From assembly GCF_002399615.1 (NCBI RefSeq), contig NZ_DHDZ01000062.1:11474-51707 (forward strand): a DNA stretch of 40,234 nt. Direction: 5' to 3'. Positions 8,601 to 17,700 of this stretch are shown piece by piece; position 1 is the first letter of the stretch, and each line of letters begins with the position of its first letter. A program made the position numbers and the translations under genes. This DNA comes from Pedobacter sp. UBA4863. Lineage in GTDB: Bacteria > Bacteroidota > Bacteroidia > Sphingobacteriales > Sphingobacteriaceae. Under the pieces are notes generated by a model, which ran no database searches, was not told where the DNA came from, and saw only the letters and a list, made by a program, of their open reading frames with translations.

Positions 8601-9791
8601 AGCAGCACTGATAGGTTTATTTAAATCACTAGTATTGTCAATGTTACCAAGCCCCACATCTCCCTTAGCTAAAGTAACAACACCTATTTTCCCTGATACG
8701 CTATCTACCGCTCCGGAAGTAATATAGATATAGGCAGAGCCACTCCATCTATAACATTTATTGGTATCTAAAGCTACATATATCTTGCCTGCTTCTCCTG
8801 TTGTGGGAAATGAAGCAAGGTTTGCATATTCCAGTACATCATCTACGTAGCTTGGCAGTTGTATAGCAGGCACTTTACCGTTTGCATCTAAAGAAGCATA
8901 ACCATTAGCTATTCCTTTATTAGATTTATCTTCTTTACCTGAAATATCAATTGGAGAAGGTATATCAGTTGTTAATGCCAGAGTTCCATTCCCCTTAGAT
9001 GTTGGCACAGTCAATGTTACAGCTATTTCACCCTCTGCTACAAACAACGGTCCAAAGCTACCAGCCGCATTTAATCTTAATTTTGGAGTAATTAATGTTT
9101 CACTAGAATTATTATATCTAAACTTATTACTTCTAGTTATCTGACTCTGACTATCTATATATGGTACCGTAAACTCAGCAAAACTTTCAAATTTTGGCCA
9201 TTGGTATGTTTTGAAAGTTTTGATGCCATTTATTTCTTCATCTCCTGTTTTATGCAGAACATCTGAATCGTTTGCTTTGCCTGAAATATCTCCTTCAGTT
9301 ATAAAACCACTATCATTTTCCAGTTCACTAACTTTGATGGGCAAATCAGCAAGCTTGGCATAACTACTTAAATCAATATCCGCTATTAAGTTCTTAAGAT
9401 CTTTAAAAGCGGTAACGCCATCGCTAATTTTTAGCTGCGTAACCGTATGAACTTCATCGATGTACGCTGTAGCTAACAGCATGGTATTAAGCGGTTGCGC
9501 TCCCCCACCAAAAATTTCATCCGGATCCCAATCTCCCAGAGGTTTAATGATAAAGGGTTTCTTTTGGTTGTCCTCTTGGGGAATACCAGCTAAAAGTGCC
9601 GAATTCACAAAGTTAGAATCATTAGTAAGGTCAGAGGTGTTTTTGGGTATTTCCTGCTCAAAATAATCACGTAGCACCTTAATAAGTTCCCTAAGTTTAA
9701 CACCTTGTGTTTTGTTATTGCCTTCTACATAAGGGCCTGCCGATTTGATGATCTCATCAATATAGGCATCAGAAATAGGTGGAATTGGCAT
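5616..9791 (-). CDS. Long tail-fibre-like protein with repeated GNxxFSG modules (1391 aa)
   Basis: No signal peptide. It shares its N-terminal ~155 residues with the 571-aa fibre protein (PPISDAYIDEIIKSAGPYVE; VTQLKISDGVTAFKDLKNLI). The shaft contains segments known from phage tail fibres: GYASLDANGKVPAIQLPSYV (about residue 300), GVVTLAKGDVGLGNIDNTSD, and at least five copies of a G(N/D)xxFSG-type unit near residues 560, 640, 880, 980 and 1070 (GGNTFSG, GGNTFT, GNKTFSG, GDKVFSG, GGNEFSG). ATKAYVDANAGGG near residue 1285 resembles the linker before many fibre tips, and the last ~100 residues form a beta-rich cap. It is the last gene of the tight run that begins at 27821, 20 bases after the 1646-aa gene. 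It probably forms a trimeric fibre; the binding target is unknown. Confidence 0.78.
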   Translation of the reverse strand: MPIPPISDAYIDEIIKSAGPYVEGNNKTQGVKLRELIKVLRDYFEQEIPKNTSDLTNDSNFVNSALLAGIPQEDNQKKPFIIKPLGDWDPDEIFGGGAQPLNTMLLATAYIDEVHTVTQLKISDGVTAFKDLKNLIADIDLSSYAKLADLPIKVSELENDSGFITEGDISGKANDSDVLHKTGDEEINGIKTFKTYQWPKFESFAEFTVPYIDSQSQITRSNKFRYNNSSETLITPKLRLNAAGSFGPLFVAEGEIAVTLTVPTSKGNGTLALTTDIPSPIDISGKEDKSNKGIANGYASLDANGKVPAIQLPSYVDDVLEYANLASFPTTGEAGKIYVALDTNKCYRWSGSAYIYITSGAVDSVSGKIGVVTLAKGDVGLGNIDNTSDLNKPISAATQNALNLKANNNNVIHVSGNEDKIGSLRFAAYKNTHEEEPDEFGGGIFINPSNKSISSRYADNEEVGTGFLLSTDQFAFTNINASATNKTIIPGDIESEKNLVFSLPKDRDGEIAIVDDVNEVADVVILKEDLSNKVINLDSPNHIKYPTTQAVADALAGKANLVGGNTFSGLQGFQNDIRMYGNAKLSMRIVNGADDGVTNLLATNDNISVPANISLPDTTGKLALISQIPDVSGKANLAGGNTFTDDQAFTGTIYANCNGANIQLNHSVLTTAGIYQSEYDNNEVFIGNWAVPEKALKIDPTNGHVTAPVFNGIFFNGSLNGSARYLGSHTNYMDANEIASVSPQGGSLTSLIGQHVNGGLYRFNKDAANAFLKINDGSTLNNNISGTASNATGLAGLPASTTPITDYTKLNSLFGVEVDGGTITLKPVPINVMTSWLSLSLKENIANKATDLTIPNDTKYPTTLAVSNELANYATINTNQIITGNKTFSGYNNMRGYLSDEPQYDDTGIFVEWDNGRTRLMDTGLMTQNYGDLSDNFTRLILDVGTQSHFPRVPAKTGLLAMDNEVVKLAGNQVVVGDKVFSGWNNSILARDTEEPFYGNQGITAYGFETDVRTKLLSRGIMAQDLNWDEGGYTYLTIEAGENSMNPKIPARNGYIAMAEDLNDKANLIGGNEFSGTQAINGNLIFTSGVIRLYEAGATNKDINVGRSSTPGQSVQLGWNNNSGNPFGFVSMYGGSNAPLALQHGGGNVLIGTTTDDGISRLQVNGSVTAKNSLKINKDGALVSSMLNDDNLSFTNTEVGITTEYAMLGIYSDAPNPFHISLDNNADFIVSTGGTNKLTVDGTNSGYDVTINGDTKITGNLEVATPTLANHAATKAYVDANAGGGAATPSFEIINGVDYTMSYYDVVAAKPYTIVQIMTFDGDSDEMTLNLPSSPSNGDVVEVRNLGVEFFLTGCVFFYDQVTSSHIYAAGYKALANTLVFKFNGTSWVLL

Positions 9792-9811
9792 AGTGTTATT
9801 GTTTTATTAAG

Positions 9812-12800
9812 TTAAACCGTTAATTCATTATCTAAAATATTCATTCTTCCAGATGAGTTCTCTACCTGTATCTTAAATCGATGGTAAATGCTATTACCAT
9901 CATCATCTACGGTAGGCAAAGGTTCGGGCAATTCATACGACATGGGCTGATTGCTATCTGGAGGCTGTATGCTGTAAATTCTTTCCCAATTTGCTCTGCT
10001 GTTCTGTTTAAACAGGTAATAGGTACCGTCATAAGTAGCTGGCATCCACGATAAGGTGTTGGTCGGCTCATCATAACTAAGTTCGGGGGCATCTGGACTT
10101 TGGGTATCAACCAATTGTACCGAAGCTACAGTACTGGGTTGCGAAAGTACTTCTTCTGCCTCTTCAAACTCATTGATAATAGTTCTTACCGCCACTATAC
10201 GGTAGTATAATGTATGACCAAATGGCGGTAGTGGCAGATCAGAAAAATCATCTTCAAAAATAGAGGAAGCTATGGTCTCAGGATCAATCTCTACATCCAG
10301 CACCTGTTCCATTTGGGCAATGGATGTAGCTAAGGTTTTATTATTTGTTCTAAACAACCTTAGCTTCTCAAACTGTTCTATTGCTGGCAGGGATGCTATT
10401 TCGAAAGTAACCGTAGGGCTATCTATTGCTGAAAAAGAGGTTCGCAGCGCATAATTATCAATAATTGGAACTGCCGCTGTTTCGGTATATAAAATTTCGA
10501 CCGGTCCTAAGAATTTACTGATGGGGCCAATATTCAATTGGTTGTTAATTTCGGCACAGGTATAAAAATAAAGATCTCTTGAAAAGGCATTCAAGAAATA
10601 ATCTGTTATCCGAACATATTTTGCCCCAACATCATCAGGTTTTACATAGGTGCGTACCATAGGGAACGGGTTAAAACGGGTATCTGTCGGATCGAGCAGG
10701 TCTCCATTCGCATCTCTTATTACGGGCAGATCATTCGTAGTCTGTAAACCTTGTTTTAGGTAATTAAGTATTGGCGGTTGTTCCGTTAAAGGAAGTAATG
10801 TTGCTAAAATTGCAGCTTCCAATTTGGCCATCTTTTGTTGGGTGTTATCTTCTGGCAAGAACAATCCGGGCCTGTCGGGTGTAGGAAAACCATAGGAGAT
10901 TGGTTCAGCCTCATATACTTCGAACACTAAATTTTCTTCGTCCTCGAATTTAAGATTGACCAAATCCAAATAGCGTTGGTTAAAGTTAGGATCGGATGTA
11001 AGTGCTTCCAATTGGGCCGTAATACCAATAATGGTTTCTGGAGCATATAGCACACTAAGCACATTTACATGCGAAATACGGTAAAACATAAAACCAAATG
11101 GCTTTCTGGAAGAGGGAACACGCACATCAAAGGTAAATGCAGCCTGTTTGGTCGGATCGGGACGTACTTTTAGACCTGGGGCTACTGGCTCATCGAGCTG
11201 CTGTGGCTCATAAATATTTCTGGCCAGTAATACCGAAGGCAATGAAATAGCCGAAGCATAAGAAGCATGCAGCTCATTATAAGTCTGAACGGCTATCAGG
11301 CTTCGTTTATCATTATCATCAGGTGGAGGCATGATATTGCCTTCATTGAAACTATGTAAAGGAGCAGGTTCTGCAAAGAAATAGGCTCTATACCCAGGAT
11401 GGTAATTCACACTGATCAGGTCGTTTTCATCAGTTGATGATTTTATCAGTGACGTATCAAAACTGGCATCATAAACATATAGCTTAATTGGGCTGCTCTC
11501 CTGTAGCATAACCACTTGTAGCAATTTCCTTTCGTCACTATCTACAATAGGAAGTCTAACCATGCCCTTATACCATTCTACATGGGCTTGATGCAACTGA
11601 CCAGGCGCATTTTTGGTGGGATTGGTATCCTCAAAAGGGATATTAACTTGTGGATGTGGACTAAGTGAAACGGTATCGAAACTAATTTCATAATAGCCGT
11701 CAAAAACGTCGTCTTCATTAGGTATTGGTGTAATTAAGGCAGCTCCATTGATTCCGCCCATCCAATATTTAGTGTCGGCACTTTCCCCGGCATCAACTTC
11801 AATTACAGGGTCAACGACATCTGCAAAACTGATCAGTTCGATCTTTTCGGCCAATGGTTCCCAATTACCCTCGTTGGAAAGGTTTTCTACCATGGAGAAA
11901 CGGCTGCCCATGGCCGGAATGGTATAGTTCTTGTAAGAGCCGAATAATAATTCACTTTGTCTATCATCTGTTCGGTCTCTTACAAACAGTTTTTCTATGG
12001 TAATATAAGGCAAACCATTACTACCATTGTTTACCTCCAACACCTTAAACTGCCCCTCTGGGGTTGATAAAACCCCGCCGACAAACCTGTCCAGATCTTC
12101 ATTGGCAATAAAAGGCTCTTTTTCTTCTTCTGTAATTAGTTGGTATGCGCCGGTAAACAATATCAATTGACTATCGTTTTCGGTAACGGGTCTCATGTCC
12201 GCAATCACGCCGATTACCTCCCGCTGTAACCCGGGTTTAAAAAATACTTTTGTTTTATTGGACCTAATTATTGCCGCCAAGGTTTGCTCATTAATTTCTG
12301 TCAAACCCGATACATCTATCATATCTACCCAATTAAAGGTAATACGGGTGAATGCTGTATCCTGATTAGGAAATTGGTCTATACGTTTTCTCAACCATGT
12401 TTGCTCTTGATTGGTGGTAAAAACCAGTTCATCCTCCTTTTGCACATACTGTACGCTTAAATCGGTTGGTGCAAACAATAAATTGGCCGATTGGAAAATA
12501 GTCTCATCGGTGGCTACTTCATTACTTAACGACGATGCTCTCGAAAACCAGTTAATGCCGTATAAGGCATAACAATGTATGCCCACACCTCTTTCAAAAT
12601 GTACAAATAAGCTAATGGCATCGTCTGGCAAAGGGTTCAACTCAGGAATTCCCGCCACAGGAAAATCATCATCATAGGCATAATAAACCTTGCCCATTAC
12701 CTCGTTATCAGTTGCTGTAATTTCCGGTTTTACATAACTGGAAGCACTTTGCATCCTATATTCTATTCCATAGTAAACAGGTTTGGGCTGACGGAAGAAA

Positions 12801-14752
12801 TTTTCGTTTACTGCTTCATCAAGCGATGCGAAGAAGTTAAAGTCTTTCCGCTCGTTAAAGAACAACTGTCGTCCAATATTGACCACCCTTGTGTTTTCAC
12901 GTTTGCTATACCCTTGCTCATCAAACATAAAAGAGAGGTCTTCTTCTGTGGACATCTGATAGCTTACCGGTCGCATCTGTGGTGTACTGGGCAGTAAGGT
13001 GTCTTGCTTTGAGGTAGGCAAACCCAAATAAGTATAGGTGGTGCGCACAGGCGAAGCCATACTCTTCTTATTCTCATAAACAAGTTTGTAAACAAATCGC
13101 TGTTGGACATCTACGTTACTGGGCGTATCAATGTGACCAAGCCCAAGCATTCTGGCAATGTGATAGTCCAATGCCTGCATTTGGATTACGTCCAGCAAAC
13201 TTATTTTTTGAGGGTTTTCCTCTGCTATATCATCTTCAGCGTAAATATTATAAAATGCCCTAGGGTCTGTTTCGCTCTTTTGGAGGTATAAAGCTACCAA
13301 TTGTTGGATAGATTGATCCGTAACCTCTACACTATCTGAAAACCACTTATCGATATAATTACTTGCCCTTACCCTTGTACCATCATTATATTGAGGCCAT
13401 AAATTATCAATTGGGTAGGCTGTACTTTCTAACCTATCCCTCACTTCTGCTTCATTTAAGCTGATAGCGAAGCCCGCCCCCACTACCGACCAATTGGTCA
13501 ATGAACGCGAAAGCTGAAAATCGTGGTAGGTCTCAAAACTAATTTTGTCTAAAATAACGTCCAAAGATTTCTTGTAACGAAGTACACTCAAATTGTCGCC
13601 AACGATACTTGCTAAAGCTGTTTGATCATTTATTACAATGGTTTGCTTAATACGTTCCTCTGGGCCACCGGCAAAACAAATAGCTTCTATTTTTGCATAA
13701 GACGGCGTAGCCGATGTTTGACGCGAAAATCGTAGATCGAAATGGAAAAAAGTTTTATTGAAGACTGAAATCTCAATGACATCGTTATAGGCATTTAAAA
13801 AATCGAAGCTATTATTGTTTGGATTAATAGTACTGGCCAGGCTATAGTATTTGGCACTATCTGTAAAGTAAATACGTACTTGATTGCTGATAGCAGTATC
13901 GTTTACCACCTGATTAATGCTGTAAGTCCAATAACGCTGTTGCGAATTTACTACCGGACGGGTTTGTTGAAGGTCTATTTCTACTATGGCCGCATTTTGA
14001 TAAGGCGTACGATAGATCTGTACAAAATCGTTGGGCTGGTTAAACCCGTTGTTGTTGTTACTGTTAAAATAATCGCCCTTGGGCAAATGGTTATTGGCCA
14101 GTTCCCCAGTAAAGTTCCATCGTAAATGAAAACCTTCGGCAATACCATTGGAACCATCGGCTCCGGCAACCTGTAAAAACACACCGGGTGAATTATTAAA
14201 AATATTGAGCCCTGAACTTTCGCATGGGTTTATATCCAATTGCTCCAACAGTGCTTTTAAGGCATTGAAAGCGTCCAAAAAAGCAAGTAGAGAAGCATCT
14301 ACTAAGGCCTTTTCATAATCGCTCAACTCGTTACTGCGAGAACAAAACTCCTTAAAAATATTGAGGATAGTCTGGAAAATTGCTACATAGTCATCATAAC
14401 CGTTATCCATATATCCGGTCCAAAAATCCAGCTCAAAAAAGTTCTGCTCAAAAAAATCGCCCGAAATATTTGCGTTAGAAAAACCTACCCAAAAATCCAG
14501 TTCTGCAAAATCCAATTCGCTATAATCGCCGGTAATGTGCACCTGTGGGAAACCTTCTTCACCATTCAATATCCCCAAAATGGCAATAACCCTCAGGTAT
14601 AATTTGCGCAGCGTATCCTTATCCAGACTGTTAATACTGTCTGTAACTTCGGGATAGTTATCATATTCGCCATTGTTGGCCGCTGTTTGAATGGCCAATA
14701 AACAATTGGTAACATAACTATAGTCTGAGCAGAAAGCATTGTTATTAGGCAT
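9812..14752 (-). CDS. Giant beta-rich protein with FN3-like C-terminus (1646 aa)
   Basis: No signal peptide and no T9SS-type C-terminal domain. Residues ~73-91 and ~96-114 are two copies of a unit ending ELDFWxG(F/Y) (GDYSELDFAELDFWVGFSNA; GDFFEQNFFELDFWTGYMDN), followed by a helical region to ~175. Around 203-250 is a GIAEGFHLRWNF ... FVQIYRTPY segment; as I recall, similar HLRWxF...YR motifs occur in other very large bacterial proteins of unknown role. The long middle is beta-rich with no recognised domain. The last ~250 residues look like two fibronectin type III-like domains (TLYYRIVAVRTI; SPDAPELSYDEPTNTLSWMP). It lies 11 bases after the 2119-aa gene and 20 before the fibre gene, so co-expression is very likely. 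A fossil of a second copy precedes the 571-aa fibre gene, implying that this protein and a fibre work as a pair. Function unknown. Confidence 0.72.
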   Translation of the reverse strand: MPNNNAFCSDYSYVTNCLLAIQTAANNGEYDNYPEVTDSINSLDKDTLRKLYLRVIAILGILNGEEGFPQVHITGDYSELDFAELDFWVGFSNANISGDFFEQNFFELDFWTGYMDNGYDDYVAIFQTILNIFKEFCSRSNELSDYEKALVDASLLAFLDAFNALKALLEQLDINPCESSGLNIFNNSPGVFLQVAGADGSNGIAEGFHLRWNFTGELANNHLPKGDYFNSNNNNGFNQPNDFVQIYRTPYQNAAIVEIDLQQTRPVVNSQQRYWTYSINQVVNDTAISNQVRIYFTDSAKYYSLASTINPNNNSFDFLNAYNDVIEISVFNKTFFHFDLRFSRQTSATPSYAKIEAICFAGGPEERIKQTIVINDQTALASIVGDNLSVLRYKKSLDVILDKISFETYHDFQLSRSLTNWSVVGAGFAISLNEAEVRDRLESTAYPIDNLWPQYNDGTRVRASNYIDKWFSDSVEVTDQSIQQLVALYLQKSETDPRAFYNIYAEDDIAEENPQKISLLDVIQMQALDYHIARMLGLGHIDTPSNVDVQQRFVYKLVYENKKSMASPVRTTYTYLGLPTSKQDTLLPSTPQMRPVSYQMSTEEDLSFMFDEQGYSKRENTRVVNIGRQLFFNERKDFNFFASLDEAVNENFFRQPKPVYYGIEYRMQSASSYVKPEITATDNEVMGKVYYAYDDDFPVAGIPELNPLPDDAISLFVHFERGVGIHCYALYGINWFSRASSLSNEVATDETIFQSANLLFAPTDLSVQYVQKEDELVFTTNQEQTWLRKRIDQFPNQDTAFTRITFNWVDMIDVSGLTEINEQTLAAIIRSNKTKVFFKPGLQREVIGVIADMRPVTENDSQLILFTGAYQLITEEEKEPFIANEDLDRFVGGVLSTPEGQFKVLEVNNGSNGLPYITIEKLFVRDRTDDRQSELLFGSYKNYTIPAMGSRFSMVENLSNEGNWEPLAEKIELISFADVVDPVIEVDAGESADTKYWMGGINGAALITPIPNEDDVFDGYYEISFDTVSLSPHPQVNIPFEDTNPTKNAPGQLHQAHVEWYKGMVRLPIVDSDERKLLQVVMLQESSPIKLYVYDASFDTSLIKSSTDENDLISVNYHPGYRAYFFAEPAPLHSFNEGNIMPPPDDNDKRSLIAVQTYNELHASYASAISLPSVLLARNIYEPQQLDEPVAPGLKVRPDPTKQAAFTFDVRVPSSRKPFGFMFYRISHVNVLSVLYAPETIIGITAQLEALTSDPNFNQRYLDLVNLKFEDEENLVFEVYEAEPISYGFPTPDRPGLFLPEDNTQQKMAKLEAAILATLLPLTEQPPILNYLKQGLQTTNDLPVIRDANGDLLDPTDTRFNPFPMVRTYVKPDDVGAKYVRITDYFLNAFSRDLYFYTCAEINNQLNIGPISKFLGPVEILYTETAAVPIIDNYALRTSFSAIDSPTVTFEIASLPAIEQFEKLRLFRTNNKTLATSIAQMEQVLDVEIDPETIASSIFEDDFSDLPLPPFGHTLYYRIVAVRTIINEFEEAEEVLSQPSTVASVQLVDTQSPDAPELSYDEPTNTLSWMPATYDGTYYLFKQNSRANWERIYSIQPPDSNQPMSYELPEPLPTVDDDGNSIYHRFKIQVENSSGRMNILDNELTV

Positions 14753-14763
14753 ATCGTAAAATT

Positions 14764-17700
14764 TTAGGGCTGGTTAATTTCAAGGTTAAATTCGGGGCTG
14801 GTGTATTCTTCAAAAGCAGTAGTATAATTCTCACCATTGAACATTTTGTACCTGAACCTTAGCTGTGCCAAACCAGTAGGAAGATCCATATCAGCAGTGG
14901 TAACAAATACCGCAGAAGTATTTTTAGCATGGATATATTTAAAACCAACTTCTTGGTGTGCAGCCACATCCAAAATAATGGTATCCGCCCGTAGATCAAT
15001 AGGTTCAGGCGTTGCGGGTATAGGCTCTGTTGGTAGCTTGGGGTCGTTAAAAGGTTCCGGGTTTCTAATGAGCAGCCCTAACACACGTTGGGCACTGGTA
15101 TCGGGATCAATATTAACCACTAAATGCAGCACGGTATTTTCTACATTTTCCAGATTTTTAAGTTTTAGCCCTCCGTAAACTATACGATCGTATTTTACGG
15201 CATATCGCATTACCTCATCAGACGCATTGGCAGGATCATCTAACAGGGGAATGATGTTGTTGCTAATTTCGGCTGCCGTAAAGGAAGTATATAAATTATA
15301 AATTGCATAGCGCTCGTTTTCTGGTGTATCATCCAAAATAAAGCTGGAAGCCTGCTCCTGAAAACTGGCATACCTAGAACTGATAAAATTAAAGCGATGT
15401 ACTTCGGTACTTACTTCAGCTTCATCTCCAGGTTTATATTTGGCATCGAATATGGCCGTGTAAACCTTGTTAGGGTATAGGTCGCTTAACTGATAACCTC
15501 CCTGTTTAACTCTTTTTTTCATTGCCAATGGCTTGGCATTACAGTTGCCCATACTAGCGGCCAAATTCATTAAAAATACAACCTGTTGGTCGGGTGGCAG
15601 GCTTCGGTAATTGTTAATTGTAATTTCTTCATCTGGTAATTGTTCCCATACCAAGGCTGGGCTACTTACTGCGCCAAACACATCAACTAATTTAAGCTCC
15701 AAACTACTTTTTACCTCTTTCAGGTTTTGGTAGCTATCAAAATCTTCGTACATAGCATGGATATATGGCTTTGTAAACAACAGCCTTATTTTTGGATTAT
15801 GATAAAAAACAGGCTTGCTCAAATCGTAACGGCTCTGCGCATCGGGAAAAGAACGCTCGTAATCGATATAATTCTTCAGATTGGCCAGTTTAAATTCATC
15901 GACACGGTCTTGTTCTTCCAATGTCTTATAAACAGCGCTTTGCTGATGGAAATGTCCTATCGGTCCCGCCGTTTTAAAACCAAATATCTGGGCGCTGCTA
16001 TTTGTCTGTCCATCTACCAAATCTCTTGAGGTAAGCGCTATGGCATAGATAGTATTAGGCCTCCATACTGGCTGTATGGTCTTGCTCAATCCATCGCCCA
16101 TCAGCTGTACCTCTTCAATCAGTTTTTCTTCGGTAAGCTCGTTTTCTTCCTGACGGCGGTGTATCTCTTCGGTGAGGTAAGAAAGTTGGCGCAATGTAGA
16201 ATATTTTGGCACTGGCGGTATCAGCTCTAGCTGTTCGGGAACGGGCACACTTAGCCTTTTCGCTTTATCAATAAAAATTTCAAGTACATCGGCTGTCCTA
16301 TCTACAGAAATAAACAGCTGCTTATATTGAGTGTTGCAAACATAGCCCGTACTACAATCTAAGGTCAGTAATTCACTTACCTTAAAACCAATGTGTGTTT
16401 TCCCACTGTAACAGGTAAAGTAGAAACTACAGCTTGGCAAAGCACTGCTGTTCGTATAATCGGCATAACTATATACAGTATCTTCCTGTATGAGGTGAAG
16501 CGCATAGCCTTTTTTATCCCCAGTTAAAGGATCTTCTTCCACTTTACTAAACAAAGTAGAAATCCCTTTGCTGAAAGGACTGAACACCACCATGGTTTCG
16601 AGGGCAAAATTTGCCTCCTCTATTTTTAGTATGGGCTGATAGGGCACCAACAGGGAATCATCCTTAGAATCGAATGCATATACCTGTCCTAACGTTTGCT
16701 GTCCAGCGATATTCTCCTTAAAAAAGCCGGACGTTAAATCTGGGCTTCCCAAAGGGATGGCGGCCAAATTGCCTACATTGGCAATGGTGCTGCTCAGCAA
16801 CCAATTGGCTACGGCATCGGTAGTGTCCTGGTAGCCTTTCGCCAATACTTCGGTTGCCGTAAAAGCCCTATCGAACAATGACAGGTACACCAGCGCTTTA
16901 TCTTTTTCTTGATAGTGCCCTTGAGGGAAGTTTGATGATACGACATATTCATCCGCAAGCTTAAAAAACCCACCTATACTTAAACTACCCTCAAACGACA
17001 GGTTTACCTCTCGCTCAAAGCTAATTTCTATACGGCTTATTGGCTTGCTAAGGTTATCGTAGGTAATATCAGTATGTTGTTGCCCCTTTTCAATAAAGGC
17101 AGGAGGCATGATATATTCATCTTGCGGCACAGTAACAATTGCCGTACTGCTATAATCATCTGCTCCAATATTCTGGGTAACATACTTTCGTTTTACATAA
17201 TCTATACGTATCCTGCTTTCGTTTTGCCCAAAAGCCAACTTTAAGAAACTAATGGGGCTGGCAGTGTGGATAATCAGTTTACCCCCATAGGTACTAATTA
17301 TTAGGCTATTTGCTTCAAAAGCACTATCGTATTCTACCTCTCCATCTGCCCCTATCAAATCAAAAGTATATCCGCCTTTATAAAAAGCAGCTAAATCTGG
17401 ATAGGTAGTCTGCACAGCCACATCTTTCCAGTTAATTTGCTGTTGCTTGGTAATGGTTTCAAAACAGAACAAATCTTTTCGCTGAAAATTGAGCCCATCC
17501 AAATTGCCCAATGTATCTGTTGACTGGTTGGCATAACTAAACATGTTCTGCGACATCAACCGGATTTTGTTATATCTATTGGGCTGTAAAAACTGCCAAT
17601 AGCCCGTTTTAAGGTTATTGAGGTTAATGATGGGCTGCCCTGTATGTGGATCTGTGTTTTCATGCACAATGGCCGTTACCGCTTCATAAATCTGGTAGGG

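Noticed and set aside
14837..15178. 113-aa plus-strand frame
   Set aside because: Antisense to the 2119-aa gene, with no protein-like features or room for its own signals.
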